Shown: one piece after another, positions 1-8,997 of the stretch
How the letters are laid out: every line of letters begins with the position of its first letter
How positions within the stretch are numbered: the first letter of the stretch is position 1
Made by a program: the position numbers and the translations under genes
The notes under the pieces: generated by a model
What the model saw: the letters and a program-made list of their open reading frames with translations, nothing else
The model's database searches: none
Told to the model about the DNA's origin: nothing
Assembly: GCF_964218355.1 (NCBI RefSeq)
Contig: NZ_CAXPMC010000008.1
Coordinates: forward strand, 62,001 to 126,000
DNA: 64,000 nucleotides
Reading direction: 5' to 3'
From: Ferrovibrio sp964218355
GTDB taxonomy: Bacteria > Pseudomonadota > Alphaproteobacteria > Ferrovibrionales > Ferrovibrionaceae

Positions 1-707
1 TTGCCGGCAACGCTGCCGGACATGGTGCCGAACAGGGCGCTGGCAACGATCGCGGCGTGGGCCGGCCCGCCGCGCAGCCGGGCCGTCACGCTGAAAGCGA
101 GCTTCAGCAGCACCGGGCCGGCCCCGATTCCCTCCAGCAGCACGCCGAACACCACGAAGATCAGGATCAGGCTGGTGACCACGGCAACCGGGCCGCCGAA
201 AACCCCGTCGAAACTGTACCAGACCGTGCGCAGGGTTTCGTAATAGGGGAACCCGGCATGCCGGAATATCCAGGGCAGATGATGGCCATAGAGCGCGTAG
301 ACCAGCGCCAGTGCGCAGACGATCACCAGCGGCCAGCCGAAAATCCGTCGCGTCAGTTCCAGCAGCAGCAGCATTGCGAAGCCGCCGAGCCACAGGTCGC
401 TGACGGTGAAATCGTAGAGACCGATTTCCAGCGCGGCACCGATCTCGAAATACCGCCAGAAGGCGGCCATGCCGAGCAGCAGCAGCAGGATATCGGCAGC
501 GCGGCCGATCCGGCCCGGTAGCGGAAAGGCCAGCAGGCCAAGCGCCATGGCCACCGCCAGCGTCCCGACCCGCGACACCGTCTCGTCGAAGACGCCGACC
601 CCGGCGGTGTAAAACGCCACCAGGCTGATGCCGATGCCAAGCAGCACCACCGCCGCCTGGTCCGGTCCGGCCAGAATCGCAGTCACGGCCGCGCGCAGCT
701 GGCGCAT
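1..707 (-). CDS. TRAP transporter fused permease, N-terminal part (cut by window edge)
   Basis: The minus strand reads from an ATG at 707, preceded by GGGGAGGCGG, without a stop to the window edge, giving about 235 residues. The translation is very hydrophobic with about six membrane segments and ends in the segment GALFGTMSGSVAGN-like, typical of the large DctM part of TRAP transporters. The N-terminal four-helix block followed by this segment fits the fused 4TM/12TM TRAP permease family, which imports organic acids by sodium or proton symport using a periplasmic binding protein. The rest of the gene and any binding protein lie outside the window. It diverges from the IclR gene, which is the natural candidate for its regulator. 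Confidence 0.85.
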   Translation of the reverse strand, partial: MRQLRAAVTAILAGPDQAAVVLLGIGISLVAFYTAGVGVFDETVSRVGTLAVAMALGLLAFPLPGRIGRAADILLLLLGMAAFWRYFEIGAALEIGLYDFTVSDLWLGGFAMLLLLELTRRIFGWPLVIVCALALVYALYGHHLPWIFRHAGFPYYETLRTVWYSFDGVFGGPVAVVTSLILIFVVFGVLLEGIGAGPVLLKLAFSVTARLRGGPAHAAIVASALFGTMSGSVAG

Positions 708-804
708 CCGCCGCCTCCCCTTGCTGTTTCCCTCCGTGGCAGCCTGCCGGCTGTCCTGATTGGCAGTAACCGTTATCCGTCCGGTCGCCGGCAGCAAAGT
801 CCGA

Positions 805-832
805 TTGACCGGCGTTTCACCTGGTGTAACCT
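805..832 (+). promoter_or_regulatory. Candidate promoter of the IclR gene
   Basis: TTGACC at 805-810 and TAACCT at 827-832 are separated by 16 bp. If used, transcription would begin at about 839, the start codon itself, so the message would be leaderless; this fits the absence of a ribosome binding site before this ATG. This is inference from motif spacing only. Confidence 0.35.
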
Positions 833-838
833 TGGCCC

Positions 839-1648
839 ATGACCGCCATAACCCTGCCGCAGGTCAAATCCATCCGCGCACTCGCCCGCGGCCTCGATGT
901 GCTGAAGGCCCTGCAGGACCGTCCCGCCACCAGCCTGCAGGACCTGCATGGCGACACCGGGCTGTCGAAACCGACCCTGCTGCGCATCCTGAAGACACTG
1001 GAAGAGGCCGGCATGGTGCATCGCGCCATCGGCGATGGCCGCTACCGCGTCAGCGCCCGGGTGCGGTTCCTCGGCCGCGATCTCGGCGTCCACGATGCCA
1101 TTGCCGAACTGGCCGCGCCGGTGCTCGACCGGCTGTGCCGCCATGTGCTGTGGCCATCCGACATCGCCGTCTACAAGGACGGGGCCATGGAGATCCTCGA
1201 AACCAGCCGGCAGCAGACGCCGTTCCTGGTCAATCGCGCCCGCATGGGCTACCGCGTGCACATGCTGATGAGCGCCATGGGCCGCGCCTATCTCGCCTTC
1301 TGCACGGAGGATGAGCGCACCGCGATCCTCGGCCGTCTGCAGCGGTCGGACGATCCTTATGACCGCAAGGCCCGCAACCGGCCGGCCGTGCAGACGATGC
1401 TCGGCGAGGACCGGGCCCGCGGCTATGCGACGCGCGAGCCGGGTTACGGATACTGGGGGACCGACCGCAGCCAGGCCGCGGCGATCGCCGTGCCGGTGCG
1501 GCGCGGCAATCGCGTGTTCGCCAGCATCAACCTGTGCTGGGTGGCCGGCGCCGTGCCGACCGACGAGATGGTTCGTCTGCATCTGGCCGACCTGCAGCAG
1601 GCTGCAGACGAAATCGCCCGTGGCGTCGCCGACGAAGACGCCGCCTGA
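839..1648 (+). CDS. IclR family transcriptional regulator
   Basis: This 269-residue protein has the IclR layout: an N-terminal winged helix-turn-helix (about residues 10-70, containing LQDLHGDTGLSKPTLLRILKTL) and a C-terminal effector-binding domain (about 80-260) with the usual AMGRAYLAFC-like segment. IclR proteins control catabolic and uptake genes in response to small organic acids or aromatics. It starts at the first ATG, without a clear Shine-Dalgarno. It diverges from the TRAP permease gene across about 130 bp, so control of that transporter is likely. The next gene follows on the same strand 13 bp later. The ligand cannot be read from sequence. Confidence 0.9.
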   Translation: MTAITLPQVKSIRALARGLDVLKALQDRPATSLQDLHGDTGLSKPTLLRILKTLEEAGMVHRAIGDGRYRVSARVRFLGRDLGVHDAIAELAAPVLDRLCRHVLWPSDIAVYKDGAMEILETSRQQTPFLVNRARMGYRVHMLMSAMGRAYLAFCTEDERTAILGRLQRSDDPYDRKARNRPAVQTMLGEDRARGYATREPGYGYWGTDRSQAAAIAVPVRRGNRVFASINLCWVAGAVPTDEMVRLHLADLQQAADEIARGVADEDAA

Positions 1649-1661
1649 CCAGGAGCCCTGC

Positions 1662-2318
1662 ATGCATCTTCTTGTTTCCGGTGGAACCGGACTGATCGGC
1701 AGCCTCGCGCTGCGCCACGCCATCGGGCATGGCGGCATCGACCGGATCACGGCGCTGGGCCGCCGGCCGGCCTCGCTCGACAGCCCGCAACTGAGCCAGA
1801 TCGCCTGCGATTTCGCCAGTCTCGATGCGGTGGCCGACCAGATTCAGCCGGCTGACGCGGCCATCTGCGCGCTGGGCACGACCATGCGGCAGGCCGGCTC
1901 GCGGCAGGCCTTCCATGCCGTCGACCACGACGCCGTGATCGCCTTTGCAAGGCTGGTAAAAACGAAGGGTGTCCGGCGGTTCGCGATTGTCTCCTCGGTC
2001 GGTGCGTCCAGCCGGTCCGGCAGCTTTTATCTCGCCACCAAGGGCCGTGCGGAAGACCGGCTCGGGACCATCGGTTTCGAACGGCTGGTTATCCTGCAGC
2101 CAAGCTTCCTGCTGGGCGACCGCAGCGAGAAGCGGTTTGGCGAGGGCTACGCCACTGCCCTTGCGCAACTGCTCAGCCCGCTGCTGGCAGGACCGCTGCG
2201 CCGTTACCGCCCGATCGAAGCCGATCTCGTCGCACGGGCCCTGCTGCGCGCCGTCACCGATGACGGGGCCGCCGCCGGCCGCTTCGACTATGACGGCATC
2301 CGCAGGCTGGCGGCATAG
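1662..2318 (+). CDS. NAD(P)-binding Rossmann-fold protein (atypical SDR)
   Basis: The ATG at 1662 follows AGGAG and gives 218 residues. The protein opens with the nucleotide-binding motif SGGTGLIG and continues like the NAD(P)H-binding atypical SDR group: a CALGTTMRQAGSR segment, then FAIVSSVGA and FYLATKGRAEDRL, which contains a plausible Tyr/Lys-like region. Such proteins act as redox enzymes or as sensors of NADPH; the substrate is unknown. It probably shares a transcript with the IclR gene. Its last 31 bp overlap the end of the convergent amidase gene. Confidence 0.82.
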   Translation: MHLLVSGGTGLIGSLALRHAIGHGGIDRITALGRRPASLDSPQLSQIACDFASLDAVADQIQPADAAICALGTTMRQAGSRQAFHAVDHDAVIAFARLVKTKGVRRFAIVSSVGASSRSGSFYLATKGRAEDRLGTIGFERLVILQPSFLLGDRSEKRFGEGYATALAQLLSPLLAGPLRRYRPIEADLVARALLRAVTDDGAAAGRFDYDGIRRLAA

Positions 2319-3460
2319 GCCAGCAGGGCCTCGTCCTGGCCGGCACCCGCCAGCACGGACAGCCCGAGCGGGCAGCCGTCCAGTTCGGCCAGCGGCAGGC
2401 TGAGCGCCGGCAGGCCCGCATGACCCGCCACCGACGTCAGGGCCAGCGCCGCCGCATAAAAGTCGCGCGCAGCGGCATCGCGCAGGAAACGACGCGGTGC
2501 AATGCCGGGCGTGGTCGGCAGCAGCAGCAACGTGCCGGGCGGCAGCATGTCGCGGATACGGCCGGCAGCCGTCTGCCGCCAGTGACGCCAGCGCAACACG
2601 TCATCCGTTGTCACACTGAGGGCATCGGCAAAGCGCGGCGCAATGGTCTCGCCGAAGACCGGCCGCCGCTGCCGGATCCAGTCGCCCAGCGCCGTCGCGA
2701 TCTCCGCGCCCTGCAGCACGCGATAGGCCTCGCGGAAATCGGCCGCCGCTCCCCCGTAGATATCGGCATCTTCCGCCGCGCCGAGCCCTTCGGCAGCTCC
2801 GCGCAGAACGAGGGCGGCGGCAGGATCTACCAGCGCGAAGGCGTCCCGCGCCAGCAGAAGGCGGCGGGGCGCGGCAGCCGTGCCGGCATCCTCCAGCAGG
2901 CAGCGGCCTGCCTTTTCCAGCAGCGCGCCGTCACGCGCGAACAGGCCGACCGTGTCGTAACTCGGTGCGAAGGGGATGACGCCATCGAGCGGCACCCGGC
3001 CATGGCTCGGGCGGAAGCCGAAGATGCCGCAGAAGCCGGCCGGCACACGCACCGAACCGCCGGTATCGGTGCCGAGCGCCAGGTCGGCCAGGCCGGCAGC
3101 AACCGCCACCGCCGATCCGCTCGATGAACCGCCCGGGAGGCGGCCGGGGGCGCGCGGATTGACCGGCGTGCCGGTATGGACATTCTCGCCTTCCAGGCTG
3201 AAGGCCAGTTCGTCGGTCACCGTCTTGCCCGCCAGCGCCGCGCCGGCTTCCAGCAGGCGCTGCACAGCCGGCGCCGAATCCGCGGCCGGATGCTGCCCGC
3301 TGCGCCAGTCGGGATTGCCGCCGCCGGTGATCTCGCCGGCCACGTCGATCAGATCCTTTACCGCGAAGGCCAGGCCATCGAGCGGCCCGGATGCCAGCGG
3401 GGCAAGCCGGCAGCGATGGCCGGGAACGAAGGCACCGAAATCATCCGGCGCCGCGGCCAT
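2288..3460 (-). CDS. Amidase (amidase-signature family)
   Basis: The likely start is the ATG at 3460, five bases after the stop of the upstream hydrolase, giving 390 residues. The catalytic Lys-cisSer-Ser triad of amidase-signature enzymes is visible: K35 in AVKDLID, S112 in GGSSSGSA and S136 in GTDTGGSVR. These enzymes hydrolyse carbon-nitrogen amide bonds in the cytosol; relatives include AtzE and AtzF of s-triazine/biuret breakdown as well as many general amidases. As last gene of the BMP importer and cysteine hydrolase operon, it may take the product of the preceding step. The exact substrate is inference. It lacks the extra C-terminal domain of allophanate hydrolases. Confidence 0.88.
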   Translation of the reverse strand: MAAAPDDFGAFVPGHRCRLAPLASGPLDGLAFAVKDLIDVAGEITGGGNPDWRSGQHPAADSAPAVQRLLEAGAALAGKTVTDELAFSLEGENVHTGTPVNPRAPGRLPGGSSSGSAVAVAAGLADLALGTDTGGSVRVPAGFCGIFGFRPSHGRVPLDGVIPFAPSYDTVGLFARDGALLEKAGRCLLEDAGTAAAPRRLLLARDAFALVDPAAALVLRGAAEGLGAAEDADIYGGAAADFREAYRVLQGAEIATALGDWIRQRRPVFGETIAPRFADALSVTTDDVLRWRHWRQTAAGRIRDMLPPGTLLLLPTTPGIAPRRFLRDAAARDFYAAALALTSVAGHAGLPALSLPLAELDGCPLGLSVLAGAGQDEALLAYAASLRMPS

Positions 3461-3465
3461 GGCGG

Positions 3466-4128
3466 TCACGTCAGGGCTTGGACGATGGTGTCGGTCGGCG
3501 CCGTCCAGCCGACAATCCCGCCCTGCGCCCGGATCATTGCCAGCGTCGCCGCCTTGAATTCCGGGAAGTAGCTCTCGGTCGCATCCTCGGCAAGGATACA
3601 TTCATAGCCGCGGTCATTGGCCTCGCGCATCGTGGTCTGCACGCAGACCTCGGTGGTCACGCCGGCAAAAACCAGGTGGCCGATCCCCTGCCGAAGCAGC
3701 AGGTCGCCGAGCGGCGTGGCGTAGAAGGCACCCTTGCCCGGTTTCACGATCACCGTTTCCCCCGGCAGGGCCGCCAGTTCCGGCACGAAATCGTTGCCCG
3801 GCTCGCCATCCACCAGGATGCGCCCCATCGGACCGGCATCGCCGATGGCCAGCGCCCCGCCGCCGCGTGCGCGTTTGGCCGGCGGACAATCCGAAAGATC
3901 CGGTTTGTGCCCCTCCCGGGTATGGATCACCGGCAGGCCGGCGGCGCGGAAACCGTCGATCAGCCGGCGTACCGTCGGCACGATGGCGGCCAGCGGTCGC
4001 ACATCGTTGCCCAGTACCGAACCGAAGCCGCCTTCCTCGATGAAGTCGCGCTGCATGTCGATCACGACCAGGGCGAGCCGGCCGGCCGGAAAGCTGTAGT
4101 CGTAAGGCTGGGCGGCAATCACGGGCAT
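3466..4128 (-). CDS. Isochorismatase-family cysteine hydrolase, biuret-hydrolase-like
   Basis: The protein has 220 residues with the catalytic triad of the family: D24 (VVIDMQRDF), K129 (IVKPGKGAF) and C162 (GVTTEVCVQ). The spacing of these residues, and the segments HTREGHKPDL, GRILVDGEPG and TTMREANDRGYEC, agree with what I remember of the Rhizobium biuret amidohydrolase BiuH. Family members cleave amide bonds in biuret, ureidoacrylate, nicotinamide or N-carbamoyl compounds. The gene lies 9 bp after an ABC permease gene and 5 bp before the amidase gene, so import and hydrolysis appear co-expressed. The substrate is therefore probably a ureide-like or similar nitrogen compound, which is inference. 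Confidence 0.85.
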   Translation of the reverse strand: MPVIAAQPYDYSFPAGRLALVVIDMQRDFIEEGGFGSVLGNDVRPLAAIVPTVRRLIDGFRAAGLPVIHTREGHKPDLSDCPPAKRARGGGALAIGDAGPMGRILVDGEPGNDFVPELAALPGETVIVKPGKGAFYATPLGDLLLRQGIGHLVFAGVTTEVCVQTTMREANDRGYECILAEDATESYFPEFKAATLAMIRAQGGIVGWTAPTDTIVQALT

Positions 4129-4137
4129 GGCAGCACC

Positions 4138-5058
4138 TCACTTGCCGCGCTGGAATGGCAGGGTCAGCGCCGTCGGCGGCTCCAGCCGGCCGACGATGCC
4201 GGCCACCGCCAGCAGAGCCAGCAGATAGGGCAGCATCAGCAGGAAGGCCGTGGGCACGTTGATGCCCATGGCCGGCAACTGGAACTGCAGGGCGGTGGCC
4301 GCCCCGAACAGCAGGCAGGCGCCGATGGTGCGGCCGATATTCCAGCCGCCGAAGATCACTGCCGCCAGAGCGAGATATCCGGCGCCGTTGGTCATGTTCT
4401 CGGTGAAGGTGTTGATATCGGCCACCGACAGGAAAGAACCTGCCAGCCCCGCCATGGCGCCGGTGATCAGCACCGCCTGCCAGCGCGTGCGGGCAACCGC
4501 GATACCGGCCTTGTCGGCCGCACGCGGCTCATCGCCCACCGCCCGCACCGCCAGCCCGAAGGATGTGTATTTCAGCATCGCCCAGAGGCCGGCCACGATC
4601 GCCAGCCCGACATAGACGAAGACCGACTGCTGCAGGAAGGCCGTGCCGATGAAAGGCAGGTCGCTGATGCCCGGAATGTCGAGCTTCGCCAGCCCCGGAA
4701 TCTCCTCGCGCGACAGGCCTCCGAAGATGATCCGGTACAGCAGCGTGGTGGCGCCGAGCGCGAGGATGTTGAAGCCGATCCCCACCACCAGCTGGTTGGC
4801 ACGCAGGTTGACGCTGAGCAGGGCCTGCAGGGCTGCAACAGCCACCGCCGCCAGCACCGCGCAGAGAATGCCGAGCACCGGCTGGCCGGTTCCCCAGGAA
4901 CCGAGCGCGCCGAAGAAGGCTGCGGTCAGCATCATGCCTTCGAGGCTGAGATTGAGCACGCCGGAGCGTTCCGAAACCAGCTCGCCGCTGGCCGCGAGGA
5001 TCAGCGGCATCGACAGGCGCAGGGTGGAGGCAATGAAGATCGCCAGTGTCTCTTCCAT
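4138..5058 (-). CDS. BMP-type ABC transporter permease (second permease)
   Basis: The 306-residue membrane protein belongs to the ribose/BMP importer permease family (NupQ/YufQ-like). It contains ASGELVSERSGVLNLSLEGMM, whose GVLNLSLEGMM core is characteristic of these permeases, and an AVGDEPRAADKAGI segment that contacts the ATPase. It begins with ATG overlapping the previous stop by one base (TGATG), which implies translational coupling. It would form the heterodimeric membrane channel with the product of the preceding gene. Known relatives import purine nucleosides or related heterocycles. Confidence 0.92.
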   Translation of the reverse strand: MEETLAIFIASTLRLSMPLILAASGELVSERSGVLNLSLEGMMLTAAFFGALGSWGTGQPVLGILCAVLAAVAVAALQALLSVNLRANQLVVGIGFNILALGATTLLYRIIFGGLSREEIPGLAKLDIPGISDLPFIGTAFLQQSVFVYVGLAIVAGLWAMLKYTSFGLAVRAVGDEPRAADKAGIAVARTRWQAVLITGAMAGLAGSFLSVADINTFTENMTNGAGYLALAAVIFGGWNIGRTIGACLLFGAATALQFQLPAMGINVPTAFLLMLPYLLALLAVAGIVGRLEPPTALTLPFQRGK

Positions 5059-6140
5059 CAGCGTGCCCCCTTTTCCAGCTTCTCGACCAGGATCACCGAA
5101 CCGGCCACGGCGATGACGATCAGGCCCTGGATCACCAGGGTCAGCGCCGCCGGCACGCCGGCCATGATTTCCATGGAAATGCCGCCCGAACGCAGAAAGC
5201 CGAAGAACAGCGCACCGGCCAGCACGCCGGTAGCCGAGCCCCGCGACAGCAGGCCGACCACGAGGCCATCAAAGCCATAGCCCGAAGAGAAGCCGGTCTT
5301 CAGATAATACTGTTCGCCCTGCAGCATGATGGTGCCGGCGAGACCGCCGAAAGCACCGGCCATCGCCAGCGCACCGACCAGCAGAATACCGCCCGGCATG
5401 CCGGCGCGGCGCGCCGCCAGTTCGTTGAGGCCGATGGCGCGCAGCCGCAGCCCGAAGGTCGAGCGCTGCAGCACGATGGCGGTAGCCACCGCCAGCAGAA
5501 TGCAGATCACCAGGCCGATATGCAGCGGCGATTCCGCATCGCCGGTCAGGCCGGGCAGCCGGGTCGGCACCGGAATCTGCAGCGATTCCGGCAGCGTCGC
5601 CGAGGAGGTCTGCGGCTGGCGCAGCAGCGCCGTCGACTGCACCGACCAGTAGACCATCAGCAAGGCAACAAAGCCCAGCAGCAGGGTGCTGATCACCTCG
5701 TTGGTGCCGAATCGCACCTTGAGGATGCCGGCAATGGCGCCCCAGACAGCACCGGCAACAGTGCCGGCCAGCATCGGCAGCAGCATCGCCAGGCCGAGCG
5801 GCAGGCCGTCGACATGGCCATAGAGCGCGACCGCGGTGGCGGCGATGCCGCCCACCGCGATCTGCCCCTCCCCCCCGACATTGGTGAGATTGGCGCGGAA
5901 CGCGAAGATGAAACCGAGCCCGACCAGCGACAGCGCCACCGCCCGGTTCACCGAAGCGCCGAAGGCGAAGGCCGAGCCGAAGGCGCCATCCAGGAATGCC
6001 TCGATGGCATCGGGCACCGAGCGCCCGCTGATCGCGATCAGCAGCAGGCTGACCAGCAGCGAAGCGGCCACCGCCGCCAGCGGAATGGCAATCCGCGCAA
6101 GTCGCCGCCAGTCCGGCAGGGAGGCCGCCAGCGCCGTCAC
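5058..6140 (-). CDS. BMP-type ABC transporter permease (first permease)
   Basis: This 360-residue integral membrane protein is the partner permease (NupP/YufP-like). It shows the NLTNVGGEGQIAVGG segment, which matches the GEGQ motif typical of this subfamily, and an AIGLNELAARRAGM coupling segment. Its start overlaps the ATPase stop by four bases (ATGA). It forms the membrane part of a purine-nucleoside- or ureide-type importer with the following gene. Confidence 0.92.
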   Translation of the reverse strand: MTALAASLPDWRRLARIAIPLAAVAASLLVSLLLIAISGRSVPDAIEAFLDGAFGSAFAFGASVNRAVALSLVGLGFIFAFRANLTNVGGEGQIAVGGIAATAVALYGHVDGLPLGLAMLLPMLAGTVAGAVWGAIAGILKVRFGTNEVISTLLLGFVALLMVYWSVQSTALLRQPQTSSATLPESLQIPVPTRLPGLTGDAESPLHIGLVICILLAVATAIVLQRSTFGLRLRAIGLNELAARRAGMPGGILLVGALAMAGAFGGLAGTIMLQGEQYYLKTGFSSGYGFDGLVVGLLSRGSATGVLAGALFFGFLRSGGISMEIMAGVPAALTLVIQGLIVIAVAGSVILVEKLEKGAR

Positions 6141-7720
6141 AGGCCATGCCCCGACATCAGGGCGCCGATGGCGGCGCGTTCGCCGGGCTCAGCCGGCCGT
6201 TCTCCGACCAGCCGGCCGCGATACAGCACGACGATGCGGTCGGCCACCGCGATCAGTTCATCCAGTTCGCTGGAGATCAGCAGCACGCCGACACCGCGCC
6301 GGGCGGCCGCCCGGATCTGCCGGTAGACCGCCTCGACGGCATTGATGTCGAGGCCGCGGGTCGGCTGCGCCGCCACCAGGGCGACCAGCGGATCGAGCGT
6401 GAGTTCGCGGGCCAGCACGGCCTTCTGCTGGTTGCCGCCGGACAGGCCTGAGAAGGCGACATCGGCACCAGCGGCGCGCACGTCGAATTCCTGCATCAGG
6501 CCGCGTGCCGCCTGGTTCAGCGCATTGCGGCGCAGCAGGCCGAAGCGGGTGAAACGGTCCAGCTTGTTGAGATACATGTTCTCGGCCACCGACATCGCCG
6601 TGACGCAGGCGACAGCGTGGCGATCCTCCGGCACGATGCCTCCGCCCGCCGCCGTCACCGCCGCCGGGCCGGCCTCGGTCAGCTCGGTTTCGCCGATGAA
6701 AAACCGGCCGGCCGCCGGCCGCTGCAGGCCGGCCAGCACCATGCCGAGCTCGCTCTGGCCGTTGCCTTCGACACCGGCGAGCCCGACGATCTCGCCGGCG
6801 CGAATCTCCAGGGTGAAATTGTCGAGCCGGACGGCATCATGGCGATCCTTCACGGTGATGCCGTCGCAGACCAGGGCGCGCGGGCGCGGAGCATCGCCGG
6901 CAGAAACCGGCGGCGCAGATGCCGCGCCGGATTCGGACAGCGCCACATCCAGCGACTTCACCTCGCGGCCGACCATGGCGCGGACCAGCGCACCCATATC
7001 GGCGGTCGCCATTTCCGCCTTCGCCACCACGCGGCCGCCGCGCAGCACGGCGACACGATCGGCCACTTTCGCGATCTCGGCCAGCTTGTGGGTGACAAGG
7101 ATCACCGCGCGACCGCTGTCGGCGACGCGGCGGCAGATATCGAGCAGCGAACCGATCTCGTCGGGCGGCAGCACGGCAGTCGGCTCGTCGAGCACCAGCA
7201 GCCGCGGCTCGCGCATCAGGCATTTGACGATCTCGGCGCGCTGGCGCTCGCCGACCGACAGCTCGCCGACCACCGCCTCGGGGTCGAGGCTGAAGCCGAA
7301 ACTTTCGGCGATGCTGCGGATCTTTGCCGCAAAAGCCCGGTGCTGCAGCAGGCCGCGGCTCTGGCCCAGCATCAGGTTCTCGACCACGGTCATGCGTGGC
7401 ACCAGACTGAAATGCTGGTGCACCATGGCAATGCCGCTGTCGAGCGCCTCGGCCGGGCCGGCCGGCACCCATTCACGGCCGGCGAAGCGCATCAGCCCGT
7501 CATCGGGCCGGTATACGCCGAAGATCAGGTTGCACAGGGTCGACTTGCCGGCACCGTTCTCGCCCAGCAGGCATTGCACCTCGCCGACCCGGAAATCGAG
7601 CGAGACATCCTGCAGGGCCTGCAGGCTGCCGAAGCGCTTGCCGAGATTCTCCAGCGCCAGCAGCGGCCGCGTCTGCGACGCGACCGCCTCCGCCGGCAGC
7701 TGGCTGGCAACCTGGTGCAC
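6137..7720 (-). CDS. BMP-type ABC transporter ATPase, two nucleotide-binding domains
   Basis: The 527-residue protein has two fused ABC domains, as in sugar and nucleoside importers (NupO/YufO-like). The first has Walker A GENGAGKST (about residue 54), signature LSVGERQR and Walker B LLVLDEPT. The second is the usual divergent copy, with GLAGVEGNGQSE in place of Walker A and FSGLSGGNQQKAVLARE as signature. Only the first site is therefore expected to be fully catalytic, which is normal in this family. It begins 12 bp after the binding-protein gene. Confidence 0.93.
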   Translation of the reverse strand: MHQVASQLPAEAVASQTRPLLALENLGKRFGSLQALQDVSLDFRVGEVQCLLGENGAGKSTLCNLIFGVYRPDDGLMRFAGREWVPAGPAEALDSGIAMVHQHFSLVPRMTVVENLMLGQSRGLLQHRAFAAKIRSIAESFGFSLDPEAVVGELSVGERQRAEIVKCLMREPRLLVLDEPTAVLPPDEIGSLLDICRRVADSGRAVILVTHKLAEIAKVADRVAVLRGGRVVAKAEMATADMGALVRAMVGREVKSLDVALSESGAASAPPVSAGDAPRPRALVCDGITVKDRHDAVRLDNFTLEIRAGEIVGLAGVEGNGQSELGMVLAGLQRPAAGRFFIGETELTEAGPAAVTAAGGGIVPEDRHAVACVTAMSVAENMYLNKLDRFTRFGLLRRNALNQAARGLMQEFDVRAAGADVAFSGLSGGNQQKAVLARELTLDPLVALVAAQPTRGLDINAVEAVYRQIRAAARRGVGVLLISSELDELIAVADRIVVLYRGRLVGERPAEPGERAAIGALMSGHGL

Positions 7721-7732
7721 GGGGCGCCCGGA

Positions 7733-8725
7733 TCAGGCGTCGAGCACCTTGATCTTGCCCGACAGCAGGTCCTTCTTGATCTCCTCCAGCTTGGCCTTCA
7801 TCGCCGGCGTGGCGCCGGTGCAGATCACCATGTCGGAGGATTTCGGCCCCATGGCGAGGCCGAAGGGCTTGAATTCCGGCTTCCAGCTGCCGGCTGCCGC
7901 CTGCTCGATGGCATATTCGACCTGGAAACCGACGCCGGTGATGGAATAGGCGATATAGAGCGGGTCGGTGCCGCAGCGATCGGTGTAGCTGCCGATGATG
8001 TGGGTGCCCTTCTCGCGTGCCGCCTGCTCCATGCCGCGCAGACCGAGATTGAGGATGTGGTAGTGGATATCGGCGCCCTGGGCGATGGCGGCCAGCGTGG
8101 CTTCCTTCGACTTGGCGACGTCGTCGAAATCGCCGGTGTAGTTCTCGAAATACTTGATGCCCGGGTTGATGTAGCGGGCGCCGTTGCCGAATTCCTTGCC
8201 GGTATTGACGATGGCCGGGATTTCCAGGCCGCCGACGTAAGACACCGCGCCGGTCTTCGACAGCATCGCGGCGGCCGCGCCGGCGACGAAGCCGATCTCG
8301 GCCTGGCGCACGTCATAGCCCGACACGTTGGCCGGCTTCGCCGCATCGGCATTGCCGCCGACGATGGCGAATTTCACCTTCGGGAAACGCGGCGCCACCT
8401 TGAAGACCGAGGCCTGGGTCTGGCCGCCGACGCCGATCACCAGCTCGTGCTTGCCGGCCAGCGCGACCAGCACCTGCTCCATGTCGCCGAACTTGACATT
8501 CTCGATGTATTTGACGGCGATCTTGCTGCCGAGCTTCTTCTCGGCGGCCTTCAGGCCGTCATAGCCGGATTCCATCCAGCCCTTGTCGGATTTCGAACCC
8601 GGGATCAGCACGCCGACCGTCAGCGGACCGGCCGCCCGCGCCGGCGCGGCCTGGCCGCCCAGCATCACAAGGCCGGCGGCGCCGGCCGTACCCATCAGAA
8701 ATCCACGGCGATCGATCTGCATCAT
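7733..8725 (-). CDS. BMP family ABC transporter substrate-binding protein
   Basis: The 330-residue protein begins with a Tat-type signal (RRGFLMG followed by a hydrophobic stretch ending in a PARA site near residue 31), so it is probably exported folded. The mature part has the BMP/Med lipoprotein-family features VGVLIPGSKSDKGWMESGYDGL, GVGGQTQ and FVAGAAAAMLSKTG, but no lipobox. Members bind purine nucleosides, purines or related heterocycles. It is the first gene of the six-gene operon running to 2288, preceded by GGAGCAGGACA. Confidence 0.92.
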   Translation of the reverse strand: MMQIDRRGFLMGTAGAAGLVMLGGQAAPARAAGPLTVGVLIPGSKSDKGWMESGYDGLKAAEKKLGSKIAVKYIENVKFGDMEQVLVALAGKHELVIGVGGQTQASVFKVAPRFPKVKFAIVGGNADAAKPANVSGYDVRQAEIGFVAGAAAAMLSKTGAVSYVGGLEIPAIVNTGKEFGNGARYINPGIKYFENYTGDFDDVAKSKEATLAAIAQGADIHYHILNLGLRGMEQAAREKGTHIIGSYTDRCGTDPLYIAYSITGVGFQVEYAIEQAAAGSWKPEFKPFGLAMGPKSSDMVICTGATPAMKAKLEEIKKDLLSGKIKVLDA

Positions 8726-8870
8726 TGTCCTGCTCCCCGTCTGGCGGATCGTTTATGTCCGCGGAAGGAACAGCAATCGCCGTGCCAGCCTGTCATGCCC
8801 GGCCAACCCTCTGGAATCCCTCCGGCATCCGGGCAACGGCCGGGCCGGTGGAGGAATTCTCCCTGCACAG

Positions 8871-8885
8871 ATTGCATACAACTGG
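8871..8885. promoter_or_regulatory. Candidate regulator site in the BMP/hydrolase divergent region
   Basis: ATTGCATACAACTGG contains the near-palindrome TTGCATACAA, of the type bound by FadR/VanR-like GntR regulators. It lies in the 272-bp region between the BMP operon and the divergent hydrolase. The core ATTGCATACA recurs at 55454 upstream of another ABC binding-protein gene. The role is inferred. The rest of the 272 bp shows nothing I can name. Confidence 0.3.
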
Positions 8886-8997
8886 TCTTGGCTGCCTGTT
8901 TTATGGGCTGCCGGGCAGTCCGCAACCGGCGGAACCAAGGGCTTAGCCATGGCAGGAAACTTGCTACATGCGGGCAGCAACCCGCGATGAGGACGCC

